DNA from: Thalassotalea algicola
GTDB lineage: Bacteria > Pseudomonadota > Gammaproteobacteria > Enterobacterales > Alteromonadaceae
Assembly: GCF_012932965.1 (NCBI RefSeq)
Contig: NZ_JABBXH010000002.1
Location: forward strand, 768,623-832,622
Direction: 5' to 3'
Length of the DNA: 64,000 nt
The notes beneath the pieces are model-generated. The model was not told where the DNA came from and made no database searches. It saw only the letters and a list, made by a program, of their open reading frames with translations. The number at the start of each line of letters is the position of its first letter. Within the stretch, counting starts at the first letter, position 1. The position numbers and the translations under genes are program-made. Below, piece after piece: positions 37,131 through 45,348 of the stretch.

Positions 37131-37266
37131 ATAAGTGTGTTAACGCTTTTATTGAATATATTGTGGCTTATCTTCCATTAAATTTCACAAGCAAAAATTA
37201 ATTGAACCCAGTAATTTTTGAAAAATTAATAGTAAAGCGGAAAAATTTGCGTAACACTAACATAAG

Positions 37267-37282
37267 TTGACCGACTGGTCAT
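37267..37282. promoter_or_regulatory. RutR-type box 5 between udk and deoB (TTGACCGACTGGTCAT)
   Basis: Matches 14 of 16 positions allowing the nn; palindromic GACC..GGTC. It lies roughly midway between the divergent starts, so it may control both units. Confidence 0.65.
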
Positions 37283-37412
37283 GTTTATTGTTAAAATAAA
37301 TAAGTATTTCATTTATTATAGCGTATTACTATTTAGTGATTTGTATTAGCTTAATCATAAGCTGGTCTATATTTACTACTAGTAGATAGCGAAATTTATC
37401 TTAGGAGAACAA

Positions 37413-38627
37413 ATGGCACGAGTCATTTTGATGGTGATTGATAGCTTTGGTATTGGTCATGCCCCTGATGCCGACAAATTTGGTGACGTCGGTGCTAATA
37501 CATTCGCTAATTTATCTAAAGCGTTAGAAAAAGAAAAGGGTAGGCCTATCCACCTTCCAAATTTTGCCAAACTAGGTTTGCTGTCTGCTGGTGAACAGGC
37601 GTCAGGTGTTCGAGTTAATCATGAAAAAGTAGAGAATGTTAAAGGTGCATATGGTTACGCAGCTGAATTGAGTACAGGAAAAGACACACCGTCAGGTCAC
37701 TGGGAAATGGCTGGAGTACCTGTTTTATTTGATTGGGGCTATTTTGATAAAAAAGAAAATAGTTTTCCATTAGATTTAATTAATAAAATTAACGAAGCAA
37801 CGGGTTGCCTGGGAATGCTAGGCAATTGCCATGCCTCAGGAACGGTAATAATAGAACAACTAGGTGAAAAGCATATTAAAACAGGTTTACCTATTTGTTA
37901 CACCAGCGCTGATAGTGTCTTTCAGGTTGCCGCACATGAAGAGCATTTTGGTTTAGATAACCTATATAGATATTGCGAAATAGTACAAAAAATTGTTGGT
38001 CCAATGAACATTGGGCGAGTTATCGCTAGACCATTTGTCGGCGATGACGCAAAGTCCTTTACTCGTACAGGCAATAGACGCGATTATTCTATTTTACCGC
38101 CTGCACCTACTGTTTTAGACAATATCCAAAAAGCCGGCGGTACGGTTATAAGTGTTGGAAAAATCGCCGATATATTTGCTCATCAAGGTATTAGTGAAAA
38201 TACTAAAGCAACTGGCATAGATGCGTTAACTGATGCAACTCTTGACCATATTAATACGGCAAAAGATAACACCATCATTTTTACTAACCTTGTTAATTTC
38301 GATCAAGACTTTGGTCATCGTCGTGACCCAGTAGGTTATGGGTTAGCACTAGAAGCGTTTGATAAACGTATTACCGAAATAAAAGCGGCGATGAAAGATG
38401 ATGATATCTTATTTTTTACGGCAGACCATGGTTGTGATCCAACATGGCCTGGAAGTGATCATACGCGAGAATACGTTCCTGTTCTGGCATATCACCATCA
38501 CATAGGCCAAGTAAATTTGGCTGAGCGAACAACATTTGCTGACTTAGGACAAACGATTGCGGATATCTTTAATGTAACAAAGTTGTCCTATGGGACAAGT
38601 TTTTTAGACGAATTGGTATTTAAGTAG
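37413..38627 (+). CDS. deoB: Phosphopentomutase
   Basis: A 404-residue metallo-mutase of the alkaline phosphatase superfamily that interconverts (deoxy)ribose 1- and 5-phosphates. The N-terminal ILMVIDSFGIGHAPDADKFGDVGANTF has the metal Asp; TGKDTPSGHWEMAG contains the phosphorylated Thr; TNLVNFDQDFGHRRD, FTADHGCDPTWPGSDHTREYVP and a C-terminal GTSFL are typical. TTAGGAG precedes the ATG. It links DeoA/DeoD products to DeoC. Confidence 0.96.
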   Translation: MARVILMVIDSFGIGHAPDADKFGDVGANTFANLSKALEKEKGRPIHLPNFAKLGLLSAGEQASGVRVNHEKVENVKGAYGYAAELSTGKDTPSGHWEMAGVPVLFDWGYFDKKENSFPLDLINKINEATGCLGMLGNCHASGTVIIEQLGEKHIKTGLPICYTSADSVFQVAAHEEHFGLDNLYRYCEIVQKIVGPMNIGRVIARPFVGDDAKSFTRTGNRRDYSILPPAPTVLDNIQKAGGTVISVGKIADIFAHQGISENTKATGIDALTDATLDHINTAKDNTIIFTNLVNFDQDFGHRRDPVGYGLALEAFDKRITEIKAAMKDDDILFFTADHGCDPTWPGSDHTREYVPVLAYHHHIGQVNLAERTTFADLGQTIADIFNVTKLSYGTSFLDELVFK

Positions 38628-38720
38628 TAAACTTTACTCCCGAAGCATAAGGTTCAGAAAACAAAAATAAAAAGAACCAAAAATAACTTATTTATTTTGA
38701 AACACCTTCGGGAGAATATA

Positions 38721-40979
38721 ATGAAACTGTTAAAGCAGTCTTCTATCGCACTATGTGTAAATGCAGCATTGTTTGCATCAGCTACCAATTTTGTTCATGC
38801 AGCTGAATCAGCTGATAAAGAAGAAGTAGTTGGTATTGAGGTTATTGAAGTAACCGCACGTAAAAGAACAGAAAATGTTAAAGACGTACCAATTTCTGTT
38901 TCTGCTCTAACCCCTAAAAAATTGGAAGTTTTAGGCTCTTCAGGTATGGACGTTCGTGCCTTATCTGGTAAGGTGCCTAGCCTTTTAATTGAATCATCTT
39001 TTGGTCGTACTTTCCCACGCTTTTATGTACGTGGTCTAGGTAATACTGATTTTGATTTATTGGCCTCTCAACCTGTTTCACTTGTCTATGACGATGTTGT
39101 ACTTGAAAATGCCTTAACTAAAGGTATGCCAATGTTCGATATAGAGCGAGTAGAAGTTTTACGTGGTCCGCAAGGTACGCTTTTCGGTCGTAATACAACA
39201 GCGGGTATTGTTAAGGTTCAATCTAAAAAGCCAACTCAAGACTTTGATGCAACTGTTTCAGGTTCATATGGTTCATATGGCTCGACGGATTTTCGTTTGG
39301 CTGTAGGCGGTGCTTTATCTGATACGCTTTCTGCTCGTATATCTTTATTACAACAAGATAGAGATGACTACATTGATAACAAAGCGCCTGGTTTTGAAAA
39401 GAAAGATGAGTTAGGCGGCTACAGCGAAACTGCTGGTAGAATTCAGCTTTTATGGGAGCCTAGTGACGAGTTTAACGCTTTGTTTAACTATCACTTTAGA
39501 GATGCAGAAGCAGATTCTCGAATCTTCCGTGCAAACATTATTAAGCCAGGTACAAACGACTTAGTTGACGACTTTGATCGTGAAACGGTTTACCAAGATG
39601 CTGCTAGCCGAAATGATCAAACTGTAGACATGAAGGGCGGTAGCTTAAAGTTAGAGTATGACTTTGGTGATTACACATTAACTTCTGTTAGTGGTTATGA
39701 ATCAGCTGAAATGTTCTCAGTTGGTGATATTGACGGTGGTTACGGTGCAGCGTTTTTACCTGACTACATGGGACCAGGATTTATTCCTTTCCCATCAGAA
39801 ACTGGCGCAAAAATGCCAGATCATGAACAGCTAACTCAAGAGTTACGTATTGCTAGTAACGAGTTAGGTAAATTAGATTACCAGTTTGGTTTCTTCTATT
39901 TTGATGAAGACTTAACGATTAACAACTTGAGTTTTGATACGCTGGGCGGTGGTGCACAAAATGGTATCGCTGTACAAAATATGCAAACAACTGCATGGGC
40001 TGTATTTGCGTCAGTAGATTATGAAGTATCTGACAGAGTAAATGTTAACGGTGGTTTACGTTATTCTGACGACGAAAGAGAGTGGGACGGCACATTAGTT
40101 CAATCACCATTCGGCGCACCAAGCTTTAGCGAAGAAACTAGCGTAGATGATTCACAAGTAAGTGGTGATTTAAGCGTTAATTACCGCTATAGCGATCAAA
40201 CAAACTTCTATGGTCGTATTGCTCGTGGTTACCGCGCACCAAGTATTCAAGGTCGTAACTTATTATTCTCTGGGAACGCAACAACAGCTGACTCTGAAAC
40301 AGTAGTATCTGTTGAAACTGGTTTTAAATCGACAACTGAAGATAATATGGGTCGTTTAGATGGCTCTGTATTTTATTATGAAGTGAGCGACCAGCAATTA
40401 ACTGCAGTAGGTGGGTCTGGCAATTTAGCAACCTTGCTTAATGCCGACAAAGCTACAGGTTATGGTTTTGAATTAGACGGTGAATACTATGTTACTGCTG
40501 ACCTAGTGTTTACTGGTAGTTTAAGTTATAACAATACTGAAATTCAGCAAAGTGACTTAGGTGTAGCGCCTTGTGGTGCAAGCTGTACAGTTAAAGATCC
40601 AATCAATGATCAAGGTTTTGCGCTTATCGATGGTAACTCGTTACCACAATCGCCAGAATGGATTAGTAATTTTGCTGTTCGTTGGTCAAAAGAGATTGGT
40701 GATGGTGAATTATATGTATACAGCGACTGGTCTTACCGTAGCGAAGTAAACTTTTTCTTATATGAGTCGGTAGAATTTGAAGGCGACGCATTACTAGAAG
40801 GCGGTATCAGAGTAGGTTATGAATGGTTTGGTGATGATGCTGAATATGAAGTAGCAGCATTTGGTCGAAACATTACTGATGAAGAGCAATTAACAGGTGC
40901 AATTGATTTCAATAACTTAACTGGTTATATCAATGAAGGCCGTTTCTTCGGTATTGAGTTTAAGGCTAACTTCTTCTAA
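38721..40979 (+). CDS. TonB-dependent receptor
   Basis: A 752-residue outer-membrane receptor with a signal peptide (about 1-29, cleaved after VHA), TonB-box-like GIEVIEVTARKR, a plug (PRFYVRGLGNTDFD, RVEVLRGPQGTLFGRNTTAGIVKV) and a beta barrel ending FFGIEFKANFF. The ATG at 38721 follows GGGAGA; a TTG 24 bases earlier is less likely. It follows deoB by about 90 bases without a terminator, so is probably cotranscribed, suggesting a nucleoside-related ligand. The family also takes up siderophores, so the ligand is not determined. Confidence 0.88.
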   Translation: MKLLKQSSIALCVNAALFASATNFVHAAESADKEEVVGIEVIEVTARKRTENVKDVPISVSALTPKKLEVLGSSGMDVRALSGKVPSLLIESSFGRTFPRFYVRGLGNTDFDLLASQPVSLVYDDVVLENALTKGMPMFDIERVEVLRGPQGTLFGRNTTAGIVKVQSKKPTQDFDATVSGSYGSYGSTDFRLAVGGALSDTLSARISLLQQDRDDYIDNKAPGFEKKDELGGYSETAGRIQLLWEPSDEFNALFNYHFRDAEADSRIFRANIIKPGTNDLVDDFDRETVYQDAASRNDQTVDMKGGSLKLEYDFGDYTLTSVSGYESAEMFSVGDIDGGYGAAFLPDYMGPGFIPFPSETGAKMPDHEQLTQELRIASNELGKLDYQFGFFYFDEDLTINNLSFDTLGGGAQNGIAVQNMQTTAWAVFASVDYEVSDRVNVNGGLRYSDDEREWDGTLVQSPFGAPSFSEETSVDDSQVSGDLSVNYRYSDQTNFYGRIARGYRAPSIQGRNLLFSGNATTADSETVVSVETGFKSTTEDNMGRLDGSVFYYEVSDQQLTAVGGSGNLATLLNADKATGYGFELDGEYYVTADLVFTGSLSYNNTEIQQSDLGVAPCGASCTVKDPINDQGFALIDGNSLPQSPEWISNFAVRWSKEIGDGELYVYSDWSYRSEVNFFLYESVEFEGDALLEGGIRVGYEWFGDDAEYEVAAFGRNITDEEQLTGAIDFNNLTGYINEGRFFGIEFKANFF

Positions 40980-41002
40980 ACATTTCTCATAAGAAAGAAA
41001 CT

Positions 41003-41031
41003 AAAAAAGGCTGCAAATGCAGCCTTTTTTA
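41003..41031. terminator. Bidirectional terminator between TonB receptor and deoD
   Basis: AGGCTGC (41008-41014) and GCAGCCT (41019-41025) around an AAAT loop, with flanking A and T runs. Confidence 0.88.
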
Positions 41032-41045
41032 TGATCAATGTTTAT

Positions 41046-41750
41046 CTATAAAATACTTTCTAAGGTAAGTTCCATCATATCTTTAAAGGTACTTTCACGC
41101 TCGTCAGCTGTGGTTTGCTCACCTGTTTTTATATGATCGCTTACAGTTAATACGGTAAGTGCTTTTTTACCTAGCTCTGCAGCTACGCCATATAAACCAG
41201 CAGCTTCCATCTCAACCGCTAAAATGCCGTGTTTTTCCATTAATGCGAACATTTCTGGTTGCGGTGTATAAAATAAGTCAGCAGTGAAAATATTACCTAC
41301 GTTAACAGGTTTGCCTAACTTTTCAGCAGTGTTTACTACTTTGTGTAGTAAGCCAAAATCTGCACATGCAGCAAAGTCACAATTGTTTAAACGTTTACGG
41401 TTAACATTGGAATCCGTGCTTGCTGCCATACCAATAATAACATCACGAACTTTAATATCGTCTCGCACTGCGCCACATGAACCGATACGAATGATGTTTT
41501 CTACACCATATTCGTTGTAGAGCTCAGTAGCATAGATCGAAATTGAAGGAACGCCCATGCCCGAACCCATAACGGATATTCGCTCACCTTTGTAGGTACC
41601 GGTATAACCAAACATGTTTCTTACACGAGTAATACACTTCGCGTCTTCTAGGAAGTTCTCTGCGATAAATTTGGCGCGTAGAGGGTCGCCAGGCATTAAA
41701 ACTGTTTCTGCAAAATCGCCAACAGCTGCTTCAATATGTGGTGTTGCCAT
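41046..41750 (-). CDS. deoD: Purine-nucleoside phosphorylase
   Basis: A 234-residue hexameric-type phosphorylase that cleaves purine (deoxy)nucleosides to base plus (deoxy)ribose 1-phosphate. Family segments are [18 protein letters not shown] (phosphate-binding Gly/Arg), [36 protein letters not shown] (sugar-binding Glu) and LTVSDHI (catalytic Asp). It stands third in the add-xapX-deoD direction, and may be cotranscribed. Confidence 0.95.
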   Translation of the reverse strand: MATPHIEAAVGDFAETVLMPGDPLRAKFIAENFLEDAKCITRVRNMFGYTGTYKGERISVMGSGMGVPSISIYATELYNEYGVENIIRIGSCGAVRDDIKVRDVIIGMAASTDSNVNRKRLNNCDFAACADFGLLHKVVNTAEKLGKPVNVGNIFTADLFYTPQPEMFALMEKHGILAVEMEAAGLYGVAAELGKKALTVLTVSDHIKTGEQTTADERESTFKDMMELTLESIL

Positions 41751-41847
41751 AATTAAACCTTATGTTGTCTAATGTCAGTAAGTTTCTAGCCAGAAAAATC
41801 TGCTATCAAGGGTTTTTTACTGAAGTTTTATAAAAATGAAATCTAGA

Positions 41848-42018
41848 TTAGCTAAAAAATCGTTCAACTAACCAGTTATATCCTATCCCGCCAAGGTATA
41901 TACCTACAATGCCAGCAATGCCAGAGATTACCGGCGGTGCAGGTAAAGGTAGCTTTAACAGCGAGAAAATCACGCCAACTAATGCACCTGTGGCCAAGGA
42001 TAAAAGAACTTCAGTCAT
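41848..42018 (-). CDS. xapX: XapX-like small membrane protein
   Basis: A 56-residue frame between add and deoD: MTEVLLSLATGALVGVIF, then LLKLPLPAPPVISGIAGIVG and a final IYLGGIGYNWLVERFFS. The first helix and the short PLPAPPV-plus-Gly-rich second helix match the XapX domain (named from the E. coli xanthosine cluster). A strong ribosome site AAGGAGAG lies five bases before the ATG. The stop of add is 17 bases upstream, so it is in the same transcript. Function is unknown; it may assist nucleoside transport. I read this from the sequence, as it is too short for usual cutoffs. Confidence 0.82.
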   Translation of the reverse strand: MTEVLLSLATGALVGVIFSLLKLPLPAPPVISGIAGIVGIYLGGIGYNWLVERFFS

Positions 42019-42035
42019 TTTCTCTCCTTTATATC

Positions 42036-43046
42036 TTAGTTCTCATTTGTTTTTATGCTTCGCAAAGTTTGTTTTTCAGAGTCTGAAAGAAACGCCATAT
42101 TAATAGCGTTTTCTTGCAAGACGGTGAAATCTTTCTCTGAAAAATTAAACAGTTGCTTTGCTAATTTGAATTCATCCTTAATTTCAATCCCTTCAACTGC
42201 TGGATCGTCAGTGTTTAAGCATACCAAGTTACCATTTTCTAAGAATTTGGTAATAGGATGTTGAGCTAAATCTTTAACAGTGCCAGTTTGAAAATTTGAT
42301 GTTAAGCATGATTCAAGTCCAATATTATACCTGACCATGTGGTCAAGTAAATCCTGATCTTGATAACTATTTACGCCATGGCCAATTCTTTCAGCACCGA
42401 GCATGTTAATTGCTTGCCAAACACTGTCTGGTCCCATTGCTTCACCAGCATGCACTGTAATACGCATGTTTTCATCTCGTGCTTTTTTGAATAAATCGAC
42501 AAACATAGTACAAGGGTAATTAATTTCGTCGCCTGCTAAGTCAATGCCAGTAATATGATTTTTATGATCAAGTATTGCATTTAGTTCTGTTGTACAGTGC
42601 TTTACGCCAAACGTTCGGCTCAAAATACCTAATAAATTAATCTTTATCGCATATTGTTGCTGACCCGCATTTACGCCATCTACTATCGCAGCCACTACGT
42701 CAGAGACAGGCAATTGATGGTTCATTGCCATGTAAAACGGGGAAAACCTAAGTTCTGCATAGCTTAAACCAGCATTAAAGGCATCTTCGACATTTTCATA
42801 TGCAACACGTTTAACATCATCCAGAGTCTTTAATACTTTTACACCCCAATCAAGCTTTGCGAGAAAAGATAACAGATCGGGCTCATTTTTTTGAATTTGC
42901 ACATGTGGCATTAATTCTTCTAGATTTGAAGCGGGCAACTTTATATTGTTCTGATTCGCTAAATCCCAAATAGTTTGTGGTCTTATATTACCGTCTAAAT
43001 GACGGTGTAAATCTATTAAAGGAAGTGCTGAATTATAAATGGTCAT
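42036..43046 (-). CDS. add: Adenosine deaminase
   Basis: A 336-residue zinc hydrolase converting (deoxy)adenosine to (deoxy)inosine. Zinc and substrate ligands are visible in PLIDLHRHLDGNIRPQT, ITVHAGEAMGPDSVW, ERIGHGVNSYQD and LVCLNTDDPAVEG. Length is close to E. coli Add (333). It feeds DeoD (inosine to hypoxanthine). Start ATG at 43046; the 190 bases upstream up to aroG hold no gene and no clear RutR box. Confidence 0.95.
   Translation of the reverse strand: MTIYNSALPLIDLHRHLDGNIRPQTIWDLANQNNIKLPASNLEELMPHVQIQKNEPDLLSFLAKLDWGVKVLKTLDDVKRVAYENVEDAFNAGLSYAELRFSPFYMAMNHQLPVSDVVAAIVDGVNAGQQQYAIKINLLGILSRTFGVKHCTTELNAILDHKNHITGIDLAGDEINYPCTMFVDLFKKARDENMRITVHAGEAMGPDSVWQAINMLGAERIGHGVNSYQDQDLLDHMVRYNIGLESCLTSNFQTGTVKDLAQHPITKFLENGNLVCLNTDDPAVEGIEIKDEFKLAKQLFNFSEKDFTVLQENAINMAFLSDSEKQTLRSIKTNEN
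42331..42346. promoter_or_regulatory. RutR-type box 6 inside add (CTGACCATGTGGTCAA)
   Basis: Fifteen of sixteen positions match the consensus, one of the two best scores in the window (with box 4). It lies in the coding frame of add (codons for DHMV), about 310 bases before xapX. Binding may be incidental or regulatory. Confidence 0.55.
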
Positions 43047-43237
43047 AACTACCTATTATTTTCATAGCGCCGTTAGTTATTGTGTACATAAATTGACGCA
43101 TGTTAATGATAGTTAAAATTATACCCTGTTTTTCGTATTTATGGTTGGTATTACCAAGTTATCCTGTTAGATTAACTGCGGGATTACTCATCTAGGCGTC
43201 TAGACGTAAATATAAATAAGAAGTTAAGAGAAAACAC

Positions 43238-44284
43238 ATGTACCAAACCGACGATATTCGTATAAGTAAAATTAAAGAGTTATTACCGCCAATTGCATTA
43301 ATTGAGCGATTTCCTGCAACTGAAAAAGCGTCGGAAACAGTGTTTGAGGGCCGTGAGGCTATTAGTAATATTTTTAATGGTAAGGATGACCGTTTATTAG
43401 TGGTTATTGGTCCGTGTTCAATTCACGATACCAAAGCAGCGATTGAATATGGAGAGCGTCTTGTTCAATTACGAGAAAAGTATAAAGATAATTTAGAAAT
43501 TGTGATGCGTGTATATTTTGAAAAACCACGCACAACTGTGGGCTGGAAAGGCCTTATTAACGACCCTTATTTGGATAACAGCTTTAAATTAAATGACGGC
43601 TTACGAATGGGGCGCAAGTTATTGCTAGATTTAAATGATCTTGGCTTACCTACTGCTGGTGAATTTTTAGATATGATCACGCCACAATATATGGCGGACT
43701 TTATGTGTTGGGGAGCGATTGGTGCTCGTACTACAGAAAGTCAGGTTCATAGAGAACTTGCTTCTGGTTTGTCATGTCCAGTTGGTTTTAAAAATGGCAC
43801 GGATGGCACGATTAAGATTGCCATTGACGCTATTGGCGCTGCAAGTGCGTCACACCACTTTTTATCGGTAACTAAGCACGGTCACTCTGCTATTGTTGAG
43901 ACGGCAGGCAACCCTGATTGCCATATTATTTTACGCGGTGGAAAATCAACAAACTTTGATAGCGAAAGTGTAAATGAAGTGACTACTCAACTATCTGGTG
44001 CGAATTTAAATACTAAGATTATGATTGATTTTAGCCATGCCAACAGCCAGAAAAAGTTTGAAAATCAAATGCTAGTTAGTGACGATGTTAGTCAGCAAAT
44101 AGCGTCAGGTAACCATAATATTTTTGGCGTAATGGTAGAAAGTCATTTAGTTGAAGGTCGTCAAGATTTAGTCGACGGTAAAGTACAAACCTATGGGCAG
44201 AGTATTACTGATGCCTGTATAGGGTGGCAGGATACTGAAAAATTATTGGCACAATTAGACGAAGCTGTTGCAAAGCGCCGATAA
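43238..44284 (+). CDS. aroG: 3-deoxy-7-phosphoheptulonate synthase, AroG-like
   Basis: A 348-residue class I DAHP synthase. The N-terminus (DIRISKIKELLPPIALIERFPATEKA) and AGEFLDMITPQYMADFMCWGAIGARTTESQ closely resemble E. coli AroG, the phenylalanine-sensitive isozyme. The conserved IGPCSIHD, FEKPRTTVGWKGLINDP and GFKNGTDG blocks are intact, as are HANSQKKF and GVMVESHLVEG. It is a second copy of this enzyme, distinct from aroH at 16445. Monocistronic, with its own terminator. Feedback control is inferred by homology only. Confidence 0.94.
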   Translation: MYQTDDIRISKIKELLPPIALIERFPATEKASETVFEGREAISNIFNGKDDRLLVVIGPCSIHDTKAAIEYGERLVQLREKYKDNLEIVMRVYFEKPRTTVGWKGLINDPYLDNSFKLNDGLRMGRKLLLDLNDLGLPTAGEFLDMITPQYMADFMCWGAIGARTTESQVHRELASGLSCPVGFKNGTDGTIKIAIDAIGAASASHHFLSVTKHGHSAIVETAGNPDCHIILRGGKSTNFDSESVNEVTTQLSGANLNTKIMIDFSHANSQKKFENQMLVSDDVSQQIASGNHNIFGVMVESHLVEGRQDLVDGKVQTYGQSITDACIGWQDTEKLLAQLDEAVAKRR

Positions 44285-44308
44285 AGGTTAACATTTTATT
44301 TTATAGAA

Positions 44309-44335
44309 GAAAGTCGCGAAAGCGGCTTTTTTTTA
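44309..44335 (+). terminator. Terminator of aroG
   Basis: AGTCGC pairs with GCGGCT (with G-U pairing) around GAAA, followed by T8. Confidence 0.75.
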
Positions 44336-44407
44336 TGGAGAAAGTTTTATGTGCATTACGGATAATTATACGTTAGTGTTTGCCGACTAAGAGAAGTAAA
44401 GAAAGCT

Positions 44408-45343
44408 ATGAATATGGAAAGTTTAATCAACGGCGTTATTAGCCAAGTTAGTAAAGTGGTGTTAGGGAAACCTAACGAAGTTAAGTTATCTGTAGCTTGT
44501 TTACTGGCAAAAGGGCACTTATTGTTGGAAGATCTACCAGGTATGGGGAAAACAACCTTAGCTCAAGTATTAGCTAAAGTATTTGGGTTAAGCTTTCAAA
44601 GGACACAATTTACTAGCGACATGTTACCTTCTGACGTCACCGGTATCTCGATATTTGATCAAGAGCAAAAAGCTTTTGTCCTTCATAAAGGGCCAATTTT
44701 TAGTCAGCTTTTATTAGCCGATGAAATAAATAGAGCGAGCCCAAAAACACAAAGCGCGCTACTTGAAGCCATGGAAGAGCACCAAGTTAGCATTGATGGC
44801 ACAACCTATGAGCTTGCTTCACCATTTTTTGTCATAGCGACGCAAAACCCGTTATTTCATGCAGGGACTAACCCATTGCCTGAGTCTCAACTAGATCGCT
44901 TTATGATGCGACTATCGCTAGGCTTTCCTGATGTAGAAGCAGAAAAACAAATTTTACTTGGTAAAGAGTTAAAACAAAAAATTGAAAATGTTGAAACGGT
45001 GTTAACTCATCAACAACTCATAGATATTCAGCAGGCAGTTTCTAAAGTAACGGTTTCTGACGCAGTACTAGAGTATATTATCGCTTTGTGCCAAGTAAGT
45101 AGAAATGATGAGTTTTCTGGAAATCCATTATCACCGCGTGCAGGTAAGGCGCTATTAAAGTCTGCGCAAGCTTGGGCATTTATACATCAACGAGATTACA
45201 TTACACCAACCGACGTGCAGGCAGTGTTTGCAAGTGTCTGTGAACATAGACTCGATGCCGGGGTGATGGAGTTAAATTCTGAAAGCTCGGTGGCAAGCCA
45301 AGTTCTCAGTAAAGTTGATGTGCTAGCACCAATTACGCAATAA
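44408..45343 (+). CDS. MoxR-family AAA+ ATPase
   Basis: A 311-residue AAA+ protein with Walker A LEDLPGMGKTTLAQVLA, Walker B QLLLADEINRASPKTQSALLEAMEEHQVS, the sensor TQNPLFHAGTNPLPESQLDRFM and lid helices at the C-terminus. MoxR proteins act as chaperone-like ATPases with DUF58 proteins. The DUF58 gene starts five bases later, followed by a transglutaminase-like gene; this trio is a common bacterial operon. The precise client is unknown. Confidence 0.93.
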   Translation: MNMESLINGVISQVSKVVLGKPNEVKLSVACLLAKGHLLLEDLPGMGKTTLAQVLAKVFGLSFQRTQFTSDMLPSDVTGISIFDQEQKAFVLHKGPIFSQLLLADEINRASPKTQSALLEAMEEHQVSIDGTTYELASPFFVIATQNPLFHAGTNPLPESQLDRFMMRLSLGFPDVEAEKQILLGKELKQKIENVETVLTHQQLIDIQQAVSKVTVSDAVLEYIIALCQVSRNDEFSGNPLSPRAGKALLKSAQAWAFIHQRDYITPTDVQAVFASVCEHRLDAGVMELNSESSVASQVLSKVDVLAPITQ

Positions 45344-45348
45344 TTATC

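Noticed and set aside
41909-42103. Plus-strand frame of 64 residues between deoD and add
   Set aside because: It overlaps the XapX-like gene and the end of add on the opposite strand, has no ribosome site and low-complexity content.
44340-44408. Possible small gene between aroG and the MoxR gene
   Set aside because: ATGTGCATTACGG.. reads into a stop quickly. No ribosome site or conserved sequence is seen.
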